The position numbers were made by a program, and so were the translations under genes. A DNA stretch of 64,000 nucleotides, from contig NC_135170.1 in NCBI RefSeq assembly GCF_041146795.1, positions 28,817,533 to 28,881,532 on the forward strand, written 5' to 3'. Position 1 is the stretch's first letter. Each line of letters starts with the position of its first letter. The notes beneath the pieces were generated by a model. The model was not told the DNA's origin and made no database searches. It worked only from the letters and a program-made list of their open reading frames with translations. Below are positions 13,118 through 24,479 of the stretch, in pieces. Source of the stretch: Maylandia zebra (taxonomy: Eukaryota > Chordata > Actinopteri > Cichliformes > Cichlidae).

Positions 13118-15459
13118 GCCCTTGACAGACGCCGGGGAGTTTGAAAGCTGGCTAAATGATCGACTGGACTTGTTAGAAGTGGATCGTGAGGTGTATGGGG
13201 CGTACATTTTAGGGATTCTGCAAGAGGAGGAGACCGACGAGGAGAAAGAAGATGCGCTTCAAGGAATTTTATCTGCATTTTTGGTGAATATTCGAAGCGC
13301 ATGTTCGGTTCTCCCAACAAGGCTGTGTTTTCTCGTCTGTTGCTGTCCGTCTTGTCGGTCTCCTGGTAGCTTACCAAGTGACAGTGCTGATGTCAGCCTC
13401 TATATGTGGCACTAATGATCGACCGTAGATGCTATTAAGTTTCTTTAGCTAAGATCCAGTAGTAATATAGGTCAAATTGTTTCGCCAAACCCCACTAAGA
13501 AATCGCCAGGTTTTAGATGAATGTGGTCTTAAGCCGCAATGATGCGCACCACGTAACAAATAAAGGCTTTTCTACATTTTCCGAGACGTTTTTACGTTTG
13601 CGGCTCAGAAAAAATACAGTAAATCACCTAGTGCAGTTTATATATATATATATATATATATAGATAGATAAAATAACGTATCTAAACTTCTTGTCTTATC
13701 ACTGCTCCTGAAAAAAATATGTTTTATGTAGTGAGGTCAGAATTCGAGTTGTTACTTCTGTGTGACTTGCTTGAATTCGCTGTCATTTGTGTACAGGAGG
13801 AGAACACAGTGGAAGATGTCTGTAAACAGATCATAAAGCAGTGGGAAGAGTGTTGCAGCAAATCTGCAGCCAAAAAGGATGCTGATGATGGTATTGTATG
13901 ACTGATTCATTCCCGATACCATATTTATTGTCCTTGACTCAGAGTTACTCAGTTGGGAGTAAGGGGAAAGCAAACAGGACAAAAGCCAAAGCATGGGAGC
14001 GAGTCAGTGTTTAATAATTACTAATGATTAAAATGCAATAGTGGTGTTTAAGCACACAGGGTGAAAAGAGGTGAGTTAAGAAACACTCAGTACATCATAG
14101 GAAGCCCCCCAGCAAGCCAAGCTTAATGAAGCCTAACTAAGGGATGGTTCAGGGTCACCTGATCCAGCCTTAAATATAACCTTTTCAACATTTTAAGCCT
14201 ACTCTTAAAAGTAGAGAGGGTGTCTGTCTCCCAGATCTAAACTATGAGGTAGTTCCACAGAAGAGGGACCTGAAAGCTTAAGGCATTACCTTCAACTCTG
14301 CTTTTAAAAAATCTAGGAATCACAGGTAAGCCTGTAGTCTGCGATCAAAGTTGTATATCTTCTCTACAAAGAACACAAGAATAAATTCATCAAAGGATGG
14401 CAGATTCATCAGTTTATTTAAATCCAGACTGAAAAGGGAAAAGACAGCTTGCTACTTAGGCTGTCTTTAATACTGGTTAAACTTACAGAAGCATTACATC
14501 TATGAGTTGAAGATCGTTTGCCTTGAGTTTAAAGCAGAGTGCTTTGTGACACTTCTATCCAAGGGAGAGATTTCCTGGAAACACTAACAAAAGCAGCCCC
14601 CAAGACTGAAACCAGAATGTAGGCTTGAGTTTGGAATGAGAATGTTGACTATGTACATAACTATAAGGAAGTGTTATGCTGTGTGGAGACATATTGCCCT
14701 CATGGCTCCATCTGCTAGTAAACCTATATACTGACAGCGAGAGAGGAAAAAAATCTAAAATAGCAAAAGCACATTTTTTGTCCTTTCTTCTCTATAGCAG
14801 AGGTCCAGGCCATTGCCAGTATGATAGAAAAACAAGCTCAGATTGTGGTGAAGCAGAAAGAGGTGTCTGAGGAGTCCAAGAAAAGGAAAGAAGCCCTTCT
14901 CGCTCAATATGCTAATGTAACAGACGAAGAGGAATATCCTTGATTTATTGATTGAAAAAACAGTAAGTCTGCAGTCAGTTTGGCAATCATCCATATTTTT
15001 CACCATGCAAAGGAAATGAGGGAAACTGTTTGTCTCATCCAGTGCAGTCATAACCCTTAAGATGTCAGTTCTTTCCTTGACTAAAGCACTGAAGCTGAAG
15101 AAGAGGAGCCAACAACTGGAAATATCACTGGAAATGATAAAAGTATCCTTTGTGCAGATATTTTACAATTGTATGTAACCAAGTCTAACCCAAAGAATGG
15201 ATAATTGATACATAACCATGATGTGTACAGATTTTAGTTTTCTTCCACTTGTCCTTTACTCAAAGTGTCAGGCCTGTTCAAAAACACCAATGTGGAGCTG
15301 GTGCTGAACAGACAAAAGCAAAAGCGGGACCAGGCTCGCGAAGAAGCTCAAAAGAAGAAGGAAATGGACAAGATGCAGCGAGAGAAGGACAAACTAGCTA
15401 AACAGGACAGAAAAGAGAAGGAGAAGAAGCGTACACAGAAGGGTGAACGCAAAAGATAA
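13110..15459 (+). CDS. ccdc43: coiled-coil domain-containing protein 43
   Basis: Five coding exons: 13110-13283, 13797-13890, 14801-14933, 15090-15142 and 15266-15459. Together they give 215 residues in one frame; the human protein is about 224. The N-terminal part has the family's [16 protein letters not shown] stretch (about residues 14-37) and an acidic [11 protein letters not shown] segment. The middle has [18 protein letters not shown] and the acidic TDEEDEAEEEE run. The C-terminus (about 160-215) is a very basic, charged helix ending [11 protein letters not shown], likely a coiled coil. The start was chosen because ATGGCTGCGCCC matches the vertebrate N-terminus. The molecular role is poorly known, so no function is asserted. 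Introns 3 and 4 carry minor-spliceosome signals, described separately. Intron 2 holds a LINE fragment. The gene is convergent with meioc. An early polyadenylation signal (AATAAA) lies near 15605-15616, with others near 16046 and 16061. Confidence 0.93.
13639..13670. repeat. (TA)n-(GATA)n microsatellite
   Basis: About 12 TA units followed by GATAGATA in ccdc43 intron 1. Likely length-variable between individuals. Confidence 0.9.
14050..14360 (-). mobile_element. LINE 3'-end fragment in ccdc43 intron 2
   Basis: On the minus strand this reads as the last part of a common fish LINE open frame plus its 3' UTR. There is a degenerate '[10 protein letters not shown]' region where intact copies encode the FSYQAPLLWNQLP-type end of the reverse transcriptase protein. 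It is followed by the usual 'gggagacagacaccctctctacttttaag' and 'gctggatcaggtgaccctgaacc' blocks and 'gctggggggcttcctatgatg'. It is 5'-truncated, with several frame breaks. It lies opposite to ccdc43 and should be spliced out. Confidence 0.7.
14934..15089 (+). other. ccdc43: U12-type AT-AC intron of ccdc43
   Basis: The coding frame can only be continued if exon 3 ends before ATATCCTT, the near-invariant 5' splice site of U12 AT-AC introns. The 3' end reads TTCCTTGAC (15073-15081), one base from the U12 branch consensus TTCCTTAAC, and the intron closes on AC at 15088-15089. Splicing here joins GA|T to give ...TDEEDEAEEEE, which matches the human TDEEDEADE. No GT-AG pair nearby keeps the frame. 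The intron is only 156 nt. Confidence 0.85.
15143..15265 (+). other. ccdc43: U12-type GT-AG intron of ccdc43
   Basis: The intron begins GTATCCTTT, the canonical U12 GT-AG donor, and ends with GTCCTTTACTCAAAG. That end contains a TCCTTTAC-like branch site 10-15 nt before the AG and lacks a long polypyrimidine tract. The join A|TG keeps the frame into [14 protein letters not shown], the counterpart of human LLFRNTNVEDVLN. It lies only 53 nt after the AT-AC intron, so two minor-class introns flank one tiny exon. Confidence 0.82.
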
Positions 15460-16110
15460 AACCAAAAGAAAGGACACTTTGTAAAAAAGATTTTTGCTAC
15501 AATATTTTAAAAAAAAAAGTCTTTGGCTCTTTTTCAGCTGAACACCATCCACATCAGACCCTTGTTTGTTTCTCATGTGTGTGTGAATAACAAACTATAT
15601 GTTAAGAATAAAAATAAATGTCTTTTGTTTTCAGAGTTAAACAGATGTTTAAAAAAAACAAAGCTGTATGTCAATGATGAACATGGTCAATCCCTTGTTA
15701 GTCAAATTTTCACTTAAGTCTGCCAAATATAGTTTTTCCAACAAATACATAGTATGCTTTGAGTTGGCTAAAAGTACATTTAACCTTAAATGATGAAATT
15801 ATACTGCTGAACCTGAAATTGAACTAATCGTAAGGGGGGTGAAGAAACCCAAATAGTTTTAACTCAACAGTTGAGCCTGTTATCCTTTGCCACATCTTGC
15901 AAATGCCTTCATTTTTCAAAACATTTTTGATTAAAGGCATGTGCTGCTGTAATAACTCAATGTTTTTTTTAAGAACACAGCAGTTGTAAATGACCTCAAA
16001 TATATTATGTACCATCATTCTGAATGTTTACGGTTCATCTTTTAAAATAAATTAAAAAAAAATAAAAAACACTTTTCAGCAAGGAAATTGCTTTATTTTT
16101 GCTTTTTTTC
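15460..16110. other. converging 3' UTRs of ccdc43 and meioc
   Basis: No coding gene. Plus-strand AATAAA signals for ccdc43 occur at about 15605-15616, 16046-16051 and 16061-16066. A minus-strand AATAAA for meioc lies at 16097-16092. If the distal signals are used, the two mRNAs end within about 50 bp of each other or overlap. Short open frames here are A/T-rich chance frames. Confidence 0.55.
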
Positions 16111-17176
16111 CCCACTTCAAACAAGAAAAAATCCAACAGAAACATTAAAATAGCAGGAATAGAACAACACTGCTCATTCACAAAGCACACGAGGGAAGAA
16201 ATGACACAATATGTATTTCCTGAGAATTCTTTGTAATGCCTCAATGTTTTGGTCCCTTGCTGACAAACTGTCAATTCACTGATGTTTTTTAATTGATTAA
16301 TGCATTCAATTTTTTAGATGCTACACTTTAAAGCTTGACCATATTTTCGCTTAAGACTACATTTCACATAACAGAATTATGATTACAGTTAATAACAAAT
16401 AATTAAAGTGTTAAATACTAAATGGAACATTTATCCAAAACTATTGACACTGATATGCAGCAAGTATTTGAACATTTCAGTGTTTTCAGAGTTTAACATC
16501 CCACCGATGTGTCTGTTAATACCATGTTTCTAGCTGGAAGTGTGATTAAAACTTAAAATCTATATTTTTTATTAGAAATTTACATTAGTGGCACCAAATT
16601 GCAGATAAAAACTTTTCCCATTGTAGAATTTTAAAGTTAAATATGAAAAACTGAAGCTGTTGAAATCAGTTGGAATATTTCAGAAAGCATTTTAATAATT
16701 AGCATGTTCATTTTAAGCTACTGCCCTTGAGAATCAATTATTGCTTGGGAATACCCAGAACTGAGGTTCCATTACATTCCAATAAATAAGTAAAACAATG
16801 AAGATTGACTGAAATCTTCTACATAAATAGTGCCTTTAAATACAACAGTGATGGTGCAAGATTTGTGTTGATTGCGTCTGACACTAATTGAATGAAATTA
16901 AGTTAAGATGCAGCAGGATAAAATATTTCATGCAATTCCTACACAACGAAAGAAGCTCTCTGAAACCAAATGATGAAGTCATCGCACTTTTAAATTGCTC
17001 ATCTCATACTCTGCAGTGATCTTTGTGTTGCAGATAAAATGTGGTTTTGACTTTCAGTTAGGTAATACTACAATAACCTTTGTTTCATTGACCCTGCTAG
17101 CTATAGAACACTTAAAAGCAGGGCAATGTGGAGTGACTTTAATTTTATCTTCAACTCATACTTGTCGCTTGCTAAA
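16111..17176 (-). other. meioc: probable long 3' UTR of meioc
   Basis: AT-rich sequence between the meioc stop codon (17177-17179) and the minus-strand AATAAA at 16097-16092. No gene, repeat or second terminator signal of better quality was seen in between, so I infer a 3' UTR of roughly 1 kb. Confidence 0.5.
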
Positions 17177-18445
17177 TTATAACCTAAAAGAGTATCTTTC
17201 AAATGAAGAAGGGCACTTCTCCTTGTTTGCGTCTTCCTTGATAATATGATGATCCTGGATGATGATGGGTTTTGGCAGTGTGATCTGGAGGGCACACCAC
17301 AGAGCTGTGCAGAGCTTCCTAGTGGTAGCAGCTAGGTCCTTCAGAGCCACGACCACCAACAAGGTGTCTGTGAAAAAGAACACATTAGGACATGCAACAT
17401 GGAACATGCATGGAACATGCATACAACATTGTCTACCACTACGTGGATTACCTCGGTCCTTTGTGAAATTAGGTCTCTGCCACTGGTGCTTGGTCATGTT
17501 CACAGCCTCCTCCTTACATCTTGCCTGTGTGACACAAATGGCCATATGATTCTTTTTCAGGGCTGTGTGGATGTTTGCTGGAAGGGGAACACCACATAGA
17601 CACTCCATTTTCTCCAGAAGACTTGCCACCTGTAACACATCACAAAAAGATCAATTAAAAAAATAATAATAAAAGACCAATCCCAAGGAATGATGACATA
17701 TCATGCATGAAAATAATACAAAATGTAAAAAAAAAAAAAAAAAAAAATATTGAAGTTGACTAGGTTTACAGTTAAAATGTCCAAAGGTCTTAAAACATTT
17801 CATTTCTTTTAATTTTGCTCTGACTATAGGCAATAGGTGAAAATACAATATATAGATAGATATGCATGTATATGATATGCATATTTAGACATAAAAACAG
17901 GCTGTTAGTAAAGTGTCTAAAGACACAATTTAAAATTGGTTATTTCCTAAGTTGTCTGCTCTATGTGGAAAGCCCCAGAGTTAGGGGGCTTTTTATCCTT
18001 GAATGATTCATAGATTAATGCTATAAGGCTTAACAAAACAAAATATTCCTCTAAAGAAATGATCATGTTAAAGCACTGGATTGGAAAGCATGTGTAAATG
18101 ACTACTTTAATAGGCATTCATAAACCCTGGAGAAATACTGCTGAAAACCACTTTTTAAAAAAAATTACAAGACAGTCTGGCTGCTTGGAAGAAAAACAAA
18201 AGAAATTGGTGGCTCAAGACTTTTGTATACTACTATAAGTTAGGTCATGTTAGTGTATTTGCCACTTATGGGGTTTTTGTTTGTTTGTGTAGTCTGAGCA
18301 ATTGACACACTCCACAAAAAATGACCAAGGCCACAATTTAAACCCATCTATTATAAATACAATGTAAGGAAACAATTAAGATTAACTGTTTGCCTTACTG
18401 GGGCAGTATTTTATATGCATGTATGATTTTTAATTAGTGCCCCTG

Positions 18446-18482
<37 letters not shown>

Positions 18483-21400
18483 TAGGAACTGAGTTGCCTG
18501 TAACTGTTAACAACTGGTAACTGCTGTGATAAAATTCCCTTGTAGGTGACAGTATATAAGCATTAAATTCAGGGCTCTCACCTTTGCTTGTTCTTTTATC
18601 TGATTAACAATGAGGTGGTCAACTCTTGTGGGATTTGGTGGAGTTTTGGGCAGGTTACTGTTGGTCACTGCTGGACTTCTTTTCTCAAGAAATGTTTTTG
18701 TAAGGATGACTTCTGTCTAAAATAGAAAATATACAAGAATATGACAACCTTAAAAATTTTTAAAGGGTAGAATTTTTTTTTTTTTTATAAATACCAACAA
18801 AATATTTTTGTACATCATAAGCTGCAAACAGATTTTTCTCAAGCTGATGCTAAATATTAGCAATAGAGAGATTCGGTTGTTTTATTGTACTTTTTATATT
18901 TTATATTTATTATTGCATTTTGCACCAAGGGAGTGGCACTCCAATTTCGTTGTACCTTGTACAATGACAATAAAGGCTATTCTATTCTATTCTGGACCCA
19001 AGCTGACTAAAAATACATTTACTAGTATAATTCAGTTGTATTGCACACACAAAAGCTGTATTTGTATCATGTTTCATCAGCTGAGCAAATGACCTCATTA
19101 ACTTAATTTCTATAAAATAAACTTTTTTTATAACTTTAGATTGAAGAGGGCTTCTACTCCTAATATCCTCTAACACAAAATCAGGACTTGATGGCATACC
19201 CTTTTTCTCTCCTTCTCCAAACACCTCCACTGCTCATAACACTCATCCAGGTAGAAGTAAAGCTGAATCACTGGTCCTCCATGATTCCTTAACACTGAAG
19301 TTGTCATTGCTGAGGCCATTCCATGATAAGTACTGTCCCTTCTGTGGGTCCTCATGTCGCTGAGGTAGGAGTTGAAAGCTGCAGATTCATTAAGTGGAAT
19401 CACATCATCTGCTTCCATGCCAGGAACACTACTTGCATAAGGCTGTGTGGATCTAGAGCTGAAGTTGGATTTGACAGGGATCCCCGAGTACCTCCTGGGG
19501 TCATTTACAGGATACATTAAGGGCATGAACTGCTGTACATTCCCTGCACTGACCATGCCGTTTTCACCATCAAATCTTTTATACTGCACAGTCTCCTGGA
19601 AGTCAAAGTATGGGTTTTGTGAAAGGAGCTGTGCTTCCCCCTCTCTCATGAAAGTGTTGAACTGGGGCCTCCTAGCAAAGCCCTCTCTTAGAAATCCATT
19701 TGCTTGCATTTTGCTTTTTTCTTTCTGAACCTGAGATTTTGTCTTATTCTGCAGCTGATGTTTTGAATACTGGTTTGTAGTTACATTTATGTTCTCTCTA
19801 TGCACCATCTTTTTGGGGTATTGATTTGGGGGATTTAACAGTGTAGGGAATTGCTTTGGCTGTTGGACATACTCTGTGCTTTGAGGGTAGAAATTGGGTA
19901 GATCTTGAAAGCCATCCTTTTTGAATGTTTGTTTCTTCACTCTGTTTCTTTCTCTTTGCACTGTCCCCAATTCCCCCATCAGCTGTTTTGGAATCTGATT
20001 TCCAGGAGAATTCTGTCTTGACATTGTAGGACTGGTTATTTTCCATTGTTCAGCCACGTTGTCTTCATGGTCCATGCCCACTATCTGCTTATGCATGTTT
20101 CCCAGGTCTCCACAATACACACCATCATTCCCATGTGTCATTAATGACTGAAAGCTGCTGACCAGATGGTTAATGTGTTCTGGTACATACTGCCCATTAC
20201 CATTTGGCTTTATGCTGTTCTGGATGTAGTTATCTTCATAGAAAGATTCAAAACAGGGTGTGTTGTTTTCACTTTGAGGTCTAAAAATGTCACTGATGTC
20301 AGGAAAATTATTAAAAGGCTGACCATTGACTCCTTTATTATAAGATGGCATGTTGACATGTTTGTTCTGCTGCATCTGTGATGTATAGCTGCTTCCAGCA
20401 TTTGGTACTGGTAGACCTGGTGGCAGCTTTTGGGGATGGGGTAGGTAGCTCTCTCCATTAAAAAGCCACTGTCGATTAGAAACAAGGCCATTCGACTGTT
20501 GCATTAGCTCACCAACATCTTTGTCTCCTGACCGATGCTGTGCTTTACTGAAACTTTCCTGAGATACATAGTTTGGAGTAAAGGAAGGGTTATGCTGCAG
20601 TTCTGCCTCAGATTCTAAATACTGTAGCAGTTCTTCACTCAATGTCTTTGGAGACCAGATGGGATTGCATGTAGGTAGGGTCCTAAAAGAGGAATTGAGG
20701 AATTCCTTTAGTGACAGTAATCACAAACTATTTTAAGCAGGTAAAACTTTCACATATCTTATTCTGTTGATTATTACGTTTTACAATGCACACTGTAGCA
20801 TGAAGTAAACTACTACATGCATCACAATAATGACATACCCTTCACTGTAGAAGCTATCCTGTGAATCTGCATCATCCAAAATATTTGACACTAGACCCTG
20901 TAGATCACTCTCACCACCATAATCAGCATTTTCAGGGGGTTTCCTTAAAGTAACAGAAAATAAATTCTTAGGAAATAACAAATAGCCGTTTTGATTGAAC
21001 AAGCATTGCTGCATAGCAATGAAACTGCTTACAACTTCATTTAGGTGAATACCTGCTTTTAATGCTGGGCTGGGCACATCTAATGAGTTCATAAGGATCA
21101 TCCTGAGTAGAATAAGACCAGGGCATATAGGATGCAGTGTCCTGTTCCTGCTGTGACGCACTGGGGATGGAAATGAAGGGTATTGCTACCGTACTGCCAT
21201 TTCCACCTCCCGCATTAACACCCACCTGAAATAAAGAAAATCCAATCTCATATAAGGCAAACTAATGCAAATTACAACACTTAAGCTAAAACTTTCACAG
21301 ACAATTTTAACTCTGTAAAAATACGGAATTGAAATTATTTCAAATAATTACATTTGAAATGATAATGTTAATTTATTTGCCAGTTTTTGAACTAAAATAT

Positions 21401-22531
21401 ATTGGCAAAAGCCTAGCAGCTTTTTCAGTGGGTGTTGGAGTGAGAGGGTCGCCTCTCGTTTCCAATCCTGTTCTTGAGTTTCATCAACAGGATCTCAAAG
21501 CATAGCCAGGCGGGGGCGGGGGCGGGGGGGGGGAATCTCATACTATACCACAGAGGATTTTTGCAAGGTCAAAGCGTGACCTCCCGCGTACACTGGAGCA
21601 GTTTGCAGCCAAGCATGAAATGGCTGCAATGAGAATCACCACCTCCAAATCTGAGGCCATGGTTCTCTGCTGGAAAACGGTGGTATGCTCCCTCTGTGTT
21701 GGGGGAGAGAGACTGCCTTAAGCAAGGTTCAAGAAGCAAGTATCTCGGGATCTTATCCACAAGTGATGGGAAGACAGAGTGCAAGTTGGACCAGCAGTGT
21801 GGCATTAGCAGTACTGGACTGCCTAATGAACAAAGAGCTTTTGATTTACCAATCTATCAATATCCCAACCTTCACCTAGGATCAGGTAATCTGGATATTG
21901 ACCAAAAAAGTGAGGTCATGAATACAAACAGAAGAAATTAGTTTCTTCCATATGGTGGCTGGGCTCAGACTTAAAAGACAAGTTAAGAAGCTCAGACGTC
22001 CAAAGGAATTCCTGGAGTAGATCCCCTGCTCCTGCATGTCAAAAGGACCCAGTTAAGGTGGTTGGGATGTGTAACAGAAGGTTTACAAGTACATCCAACT
22101 GGGAAGAAACCCCAGGGTAGACCTATTTATTTGACAATTTTAAAACATCTCTATGCGATACAAGGAACTTAAAAAAGAAAGAAAGAAAAACTTCCAAGAA
22201 TTGCAAGCACAACTTTAGAGATCATAATTAAAACATTGTTTCATTCCTTAGTGTGGTTCTAATCTGAACTAAAAAAAAAAAAAAAAAAAAACCTTTGGGA
22301 TGAACTGCATTTTTTCCTTTGTCCCATAACCCAAGTTAACCAATATGGTTAACTATGGAGGGGAAAAAATTATCATCAGTGAGTTGGCCTATCATAAACT
22401 CTTAAGAAATGGAGATATTTCAAATATGCAAAGTACCTTAGCCTAAATTACTGTTTATTCCTGCTTACCTGACGTTGATAGCTGTGGAAGAGTGAATTTG
22501 CAAATGCGCTCTGACGTCCATCAAACGCCAT
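17177..22531 (-). CDS. meioc: meiosis-specific protein MEIOC
   Basis: Seven coding exons on the minus strand: 22531-22469, 21225-21053, 20943-20839, 20682-19200, 18716-18582, 17629-17452 and 17367-17177. All join in frame to 775 residues; the human protein is about 950. As in mammals, one large exon (1483 nt) encodes a long, disordered, Q/N-rich middle. The conserved C-terminal domain starts near residue 590 with LDECYEQWR and continues through NPTRVDHLIV, VASLLEKMECL and TRKLCTALWCALQITLPK. MEIOC works with the RNA helicase YTHDC2 and RBM46 in germ cells to clear mitotic transcripts and permit meiotic prophase. The shorter length comes mostly from the fast-evolving middle. The start MAFDGRQSAFAN follows an intron acceptor at 22572, implying an upstream non-coding exon. 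The gene is divergent from fzd2 and convergent with ccdc43, as in the human locus. Confidence 0.9.
17727..17747. repeat. poly(A) run of 21
   Basis: Homopolymer inside meioc intron 5. It may be the old tail of an unrecognised insert, but no element body was identified beside it. Confidence 0.8.
18449..18480. repeat. poly(A) run of about 32
   Basis: Uninterrupted A homopolymer in meioc intron 5, just downstream (minus strand) of the 135-nt exon 5. As poly(T) in the meioc pre-mRNA template it could look like a long T tract in the intron. Likely unstable in length, and its exact length may be affected by assembly error. Confidence 0.85.
18880..19005 (+). mobile_element. LINE 3' tail with (TATTC)n end
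   Basis: Reads 'gcaccaagggagtggcactccaatttcg', then 'acaatgacaataaaggc' and a short TATTC repeat. This is the typical 3' terminus of a fish non-LTR retrotransposon. It is a heavily 5'-truncated copy inside meioc intron 4 (18717-19199), in the opposite orientation to meioc. Only the tail is present; there is no coding sequence. Confidence 0.7.
21425..22140 (+). mobile_element. LINE reverse transcriptase fragment
   Basis: Within meioc intron 1, plus strand, translation pieces resemble a fish LINE reverse transcriptase C-terminal half. They read INRISKHSQ, then LEQFAAKHEMAAMRITTSKSEAMVLCWKT, then a 'SIYQ.I..PT' remnant and LRSSD. Many stops and frameshifts separate the pieces. An interrupting G-rich run (21510-21533) replaces the usual FADDVVLLA region. 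It is an old, dead, 5'-truncated copy with no intact frame. Confidence 0.7.
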
Positions 22532-22570
22532 TCTGAACTCCCCTTTGGTTCTTCAGTACTCGGTTACAGC

Positions 22571-23000
22571 TCTGGCAATGTACAAAGAACGAAACATTTT
22601 TATAAAGATTTGCATAGTAAATTAAGACATTTGACAGATATGGAAAATACATTAGCAAACTACTTTTTCGAGAAAAGGCAACTTTTCAGCTAGCCAACTT
22701 AGCAAACTTAACTAGCCGTTTATGTAACTGGACAAGCTAGCAAACTTTGATGATGACTTTGCTAATTTAACCCGTAGCTTTAGCCTAACGCTTTTACCAG
22801 TAAATTTTTTCTAATTTTATTTTATTTTTTAACTTTTTGGTCAGCAAAATGTACCGTTTAAAGTTACCTACCCGCATTTAGTCAAACAAGGCGAACTTAA
22901 GGAGTTTCAACAGTTTTCTCGACAATCATCGCCTTAATCCCTCTCGTGCCGTCCTCAAGTCCACCCAGGAGATGTTCGATGTTGCCCTCGCGACCTGAAA
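22571..23000 (-). promoter_or_regulatory. meioc: probable meioc 5' UTR exon and promoter
   Basis: The meioc start exon begins after a TACATTGCCAG acceptor (exon from 22571). A plausible upstream non-coding exon on the minus strand ends with donor GCGG|GTAGGT at about 22870 and would start within 22900-23000. That stretch is less AT-rich than its surroundings and has no TATA box. This is inference from splice-like signals only. Confidence 0.4.
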
Positions 23001-24479
23001 GCACATTGGCTGAGGCTGAGGGATTATACTTTTACTCCAATTAACATCAAGCAGAAAACAAAGGGGCATAGCAACATGTAGCGGCATCCCCTCCCCCATA
23101 ATTTATACCATGGTGTGGCATGGCAGGTGCTAACATAAAAAACACCTTACACAGAAACTGTGTATAAAGGCTATATAGGCTATGTTAAGCAGAACATGTA
23201 AATACTATCTTTATTATAATAATCATTTCTTCTAATATAAGTGGTAGTAGTCAGTTTTAGGTCTGCAGTTTGTTCATTAAATTAATTTTAAAATGAAGAT
23301 ATTATGATCTTAGTACATACAAACAAACTGAGTTACTGATGGACACTTGAAAGTGACACGAAACCCTTCTCCTATCTACATTTTAGTTTAAGGGGCGCTT
23401 GTAAAGTCTATTCTACCACACCACTCCAGCTGTGGAGTTAATTTCAAAGCGTCTCAAAATGCAACCAGTAGACAAGAAAGTGTTCCTTCAAAATAAGAGC
23501 ATGCGCATTCTAGTGGGCCTAAACGGAACAGAACCGATTTTGGTCGACAAAAGAACCCCCAAATTTGTAATCCATGGGTGCAGGTTGTTCAGGTCAGATA
23601 TTGAACCCTCTTAATCCATGCAAGAATGTGGGTCCGAGATAAAAATAAAAAAATAAAAAAAACACTATAATTTAGAATAAAAAGAACATTGTTAAAGTAT
23701 TGTTAAAGTTGTTGAAGTAAAAGTACCCATCATGAAGTTCTTATTTTCTGCAAGGTTGTTGTTGATTTTCTGTCTTAATTGTGTATAACAATAAGCGATA
23801 ACAATAAAGAAAATTAAAATGAACTTAAAATAAGACTCAGATTGTGCAAAAGAGCATATTACACATATCCCATAAATCATAGACACAGACAACAATGGGA
23901 ATGTAGAATAACAAATAAGCCTGATAGCGAATCAGCCCTGCTGCCTCCACAGTGAAGAATGGAGTAGGTGAAATGGATTGTCCATGATAATAATACATGT
24001 GTTCAGTCACCCCCTGTCACTTCCTGACTCAAATGTCTCCAGAGTCTCTGGCTCTGATGCCACAGATGCCATTGAAACTGCATAGATTGTCTGCCTTCAA
24101 CCTTCAACCAAAGCTACGATTATGATTATGATGCTGATTGTTACTGATGATGGTGTTGGTGCGGGTGTTAGGCATTAAAGCAAAAATATCTGAGACTCGA
24201 GTATTTTCCTTCAAAATCATATTGGGATTTTATTTTGAAAGATTGTACCGGATGTTGTGGCGTATTTCTCACTAACGCTGGCCCGAAGGGAATTTGAGTA
24301 TTTAGAAGAGAAAAAAGTCAGCCAGCAGTGTTTAAGCAGAGACTAAGCAACAAAGAGAGGAGCAACTTTGCCCCCCTATAGAGACTTACTGTTACTGGAG
24401 AACTGATAATACGAAGGAGCTCACTAGATAAATTTACAGCGACTTTATCAGGCTGTAGTTGATACTTAAACTTGGGAAG
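23001..24479. other. divergent intergenic region and fzd2 5' leader
   Basis: Spacer between the meioc and fzd2 starts. About 24300-24479 is probably fzd2 5' UTR. An open frame at 23432-23614 has no splice signals or motifs and is not called. A minus-strand AT-rich frame near 23700-23890 is also rejected. No repeat was recognised. Confidence 0.45.

Noticed and set aside
17259-17549. Open frame opposite meioc exons 6 and 7
   Set aside because: Antisense shadow of true meioc exons; crosses the intron between them.
24459-24479. Seven-codon upstream extension of fzd2
   Set aside because: It begins at a TTG; the ATG at 24480 gives a standard signal peptide.
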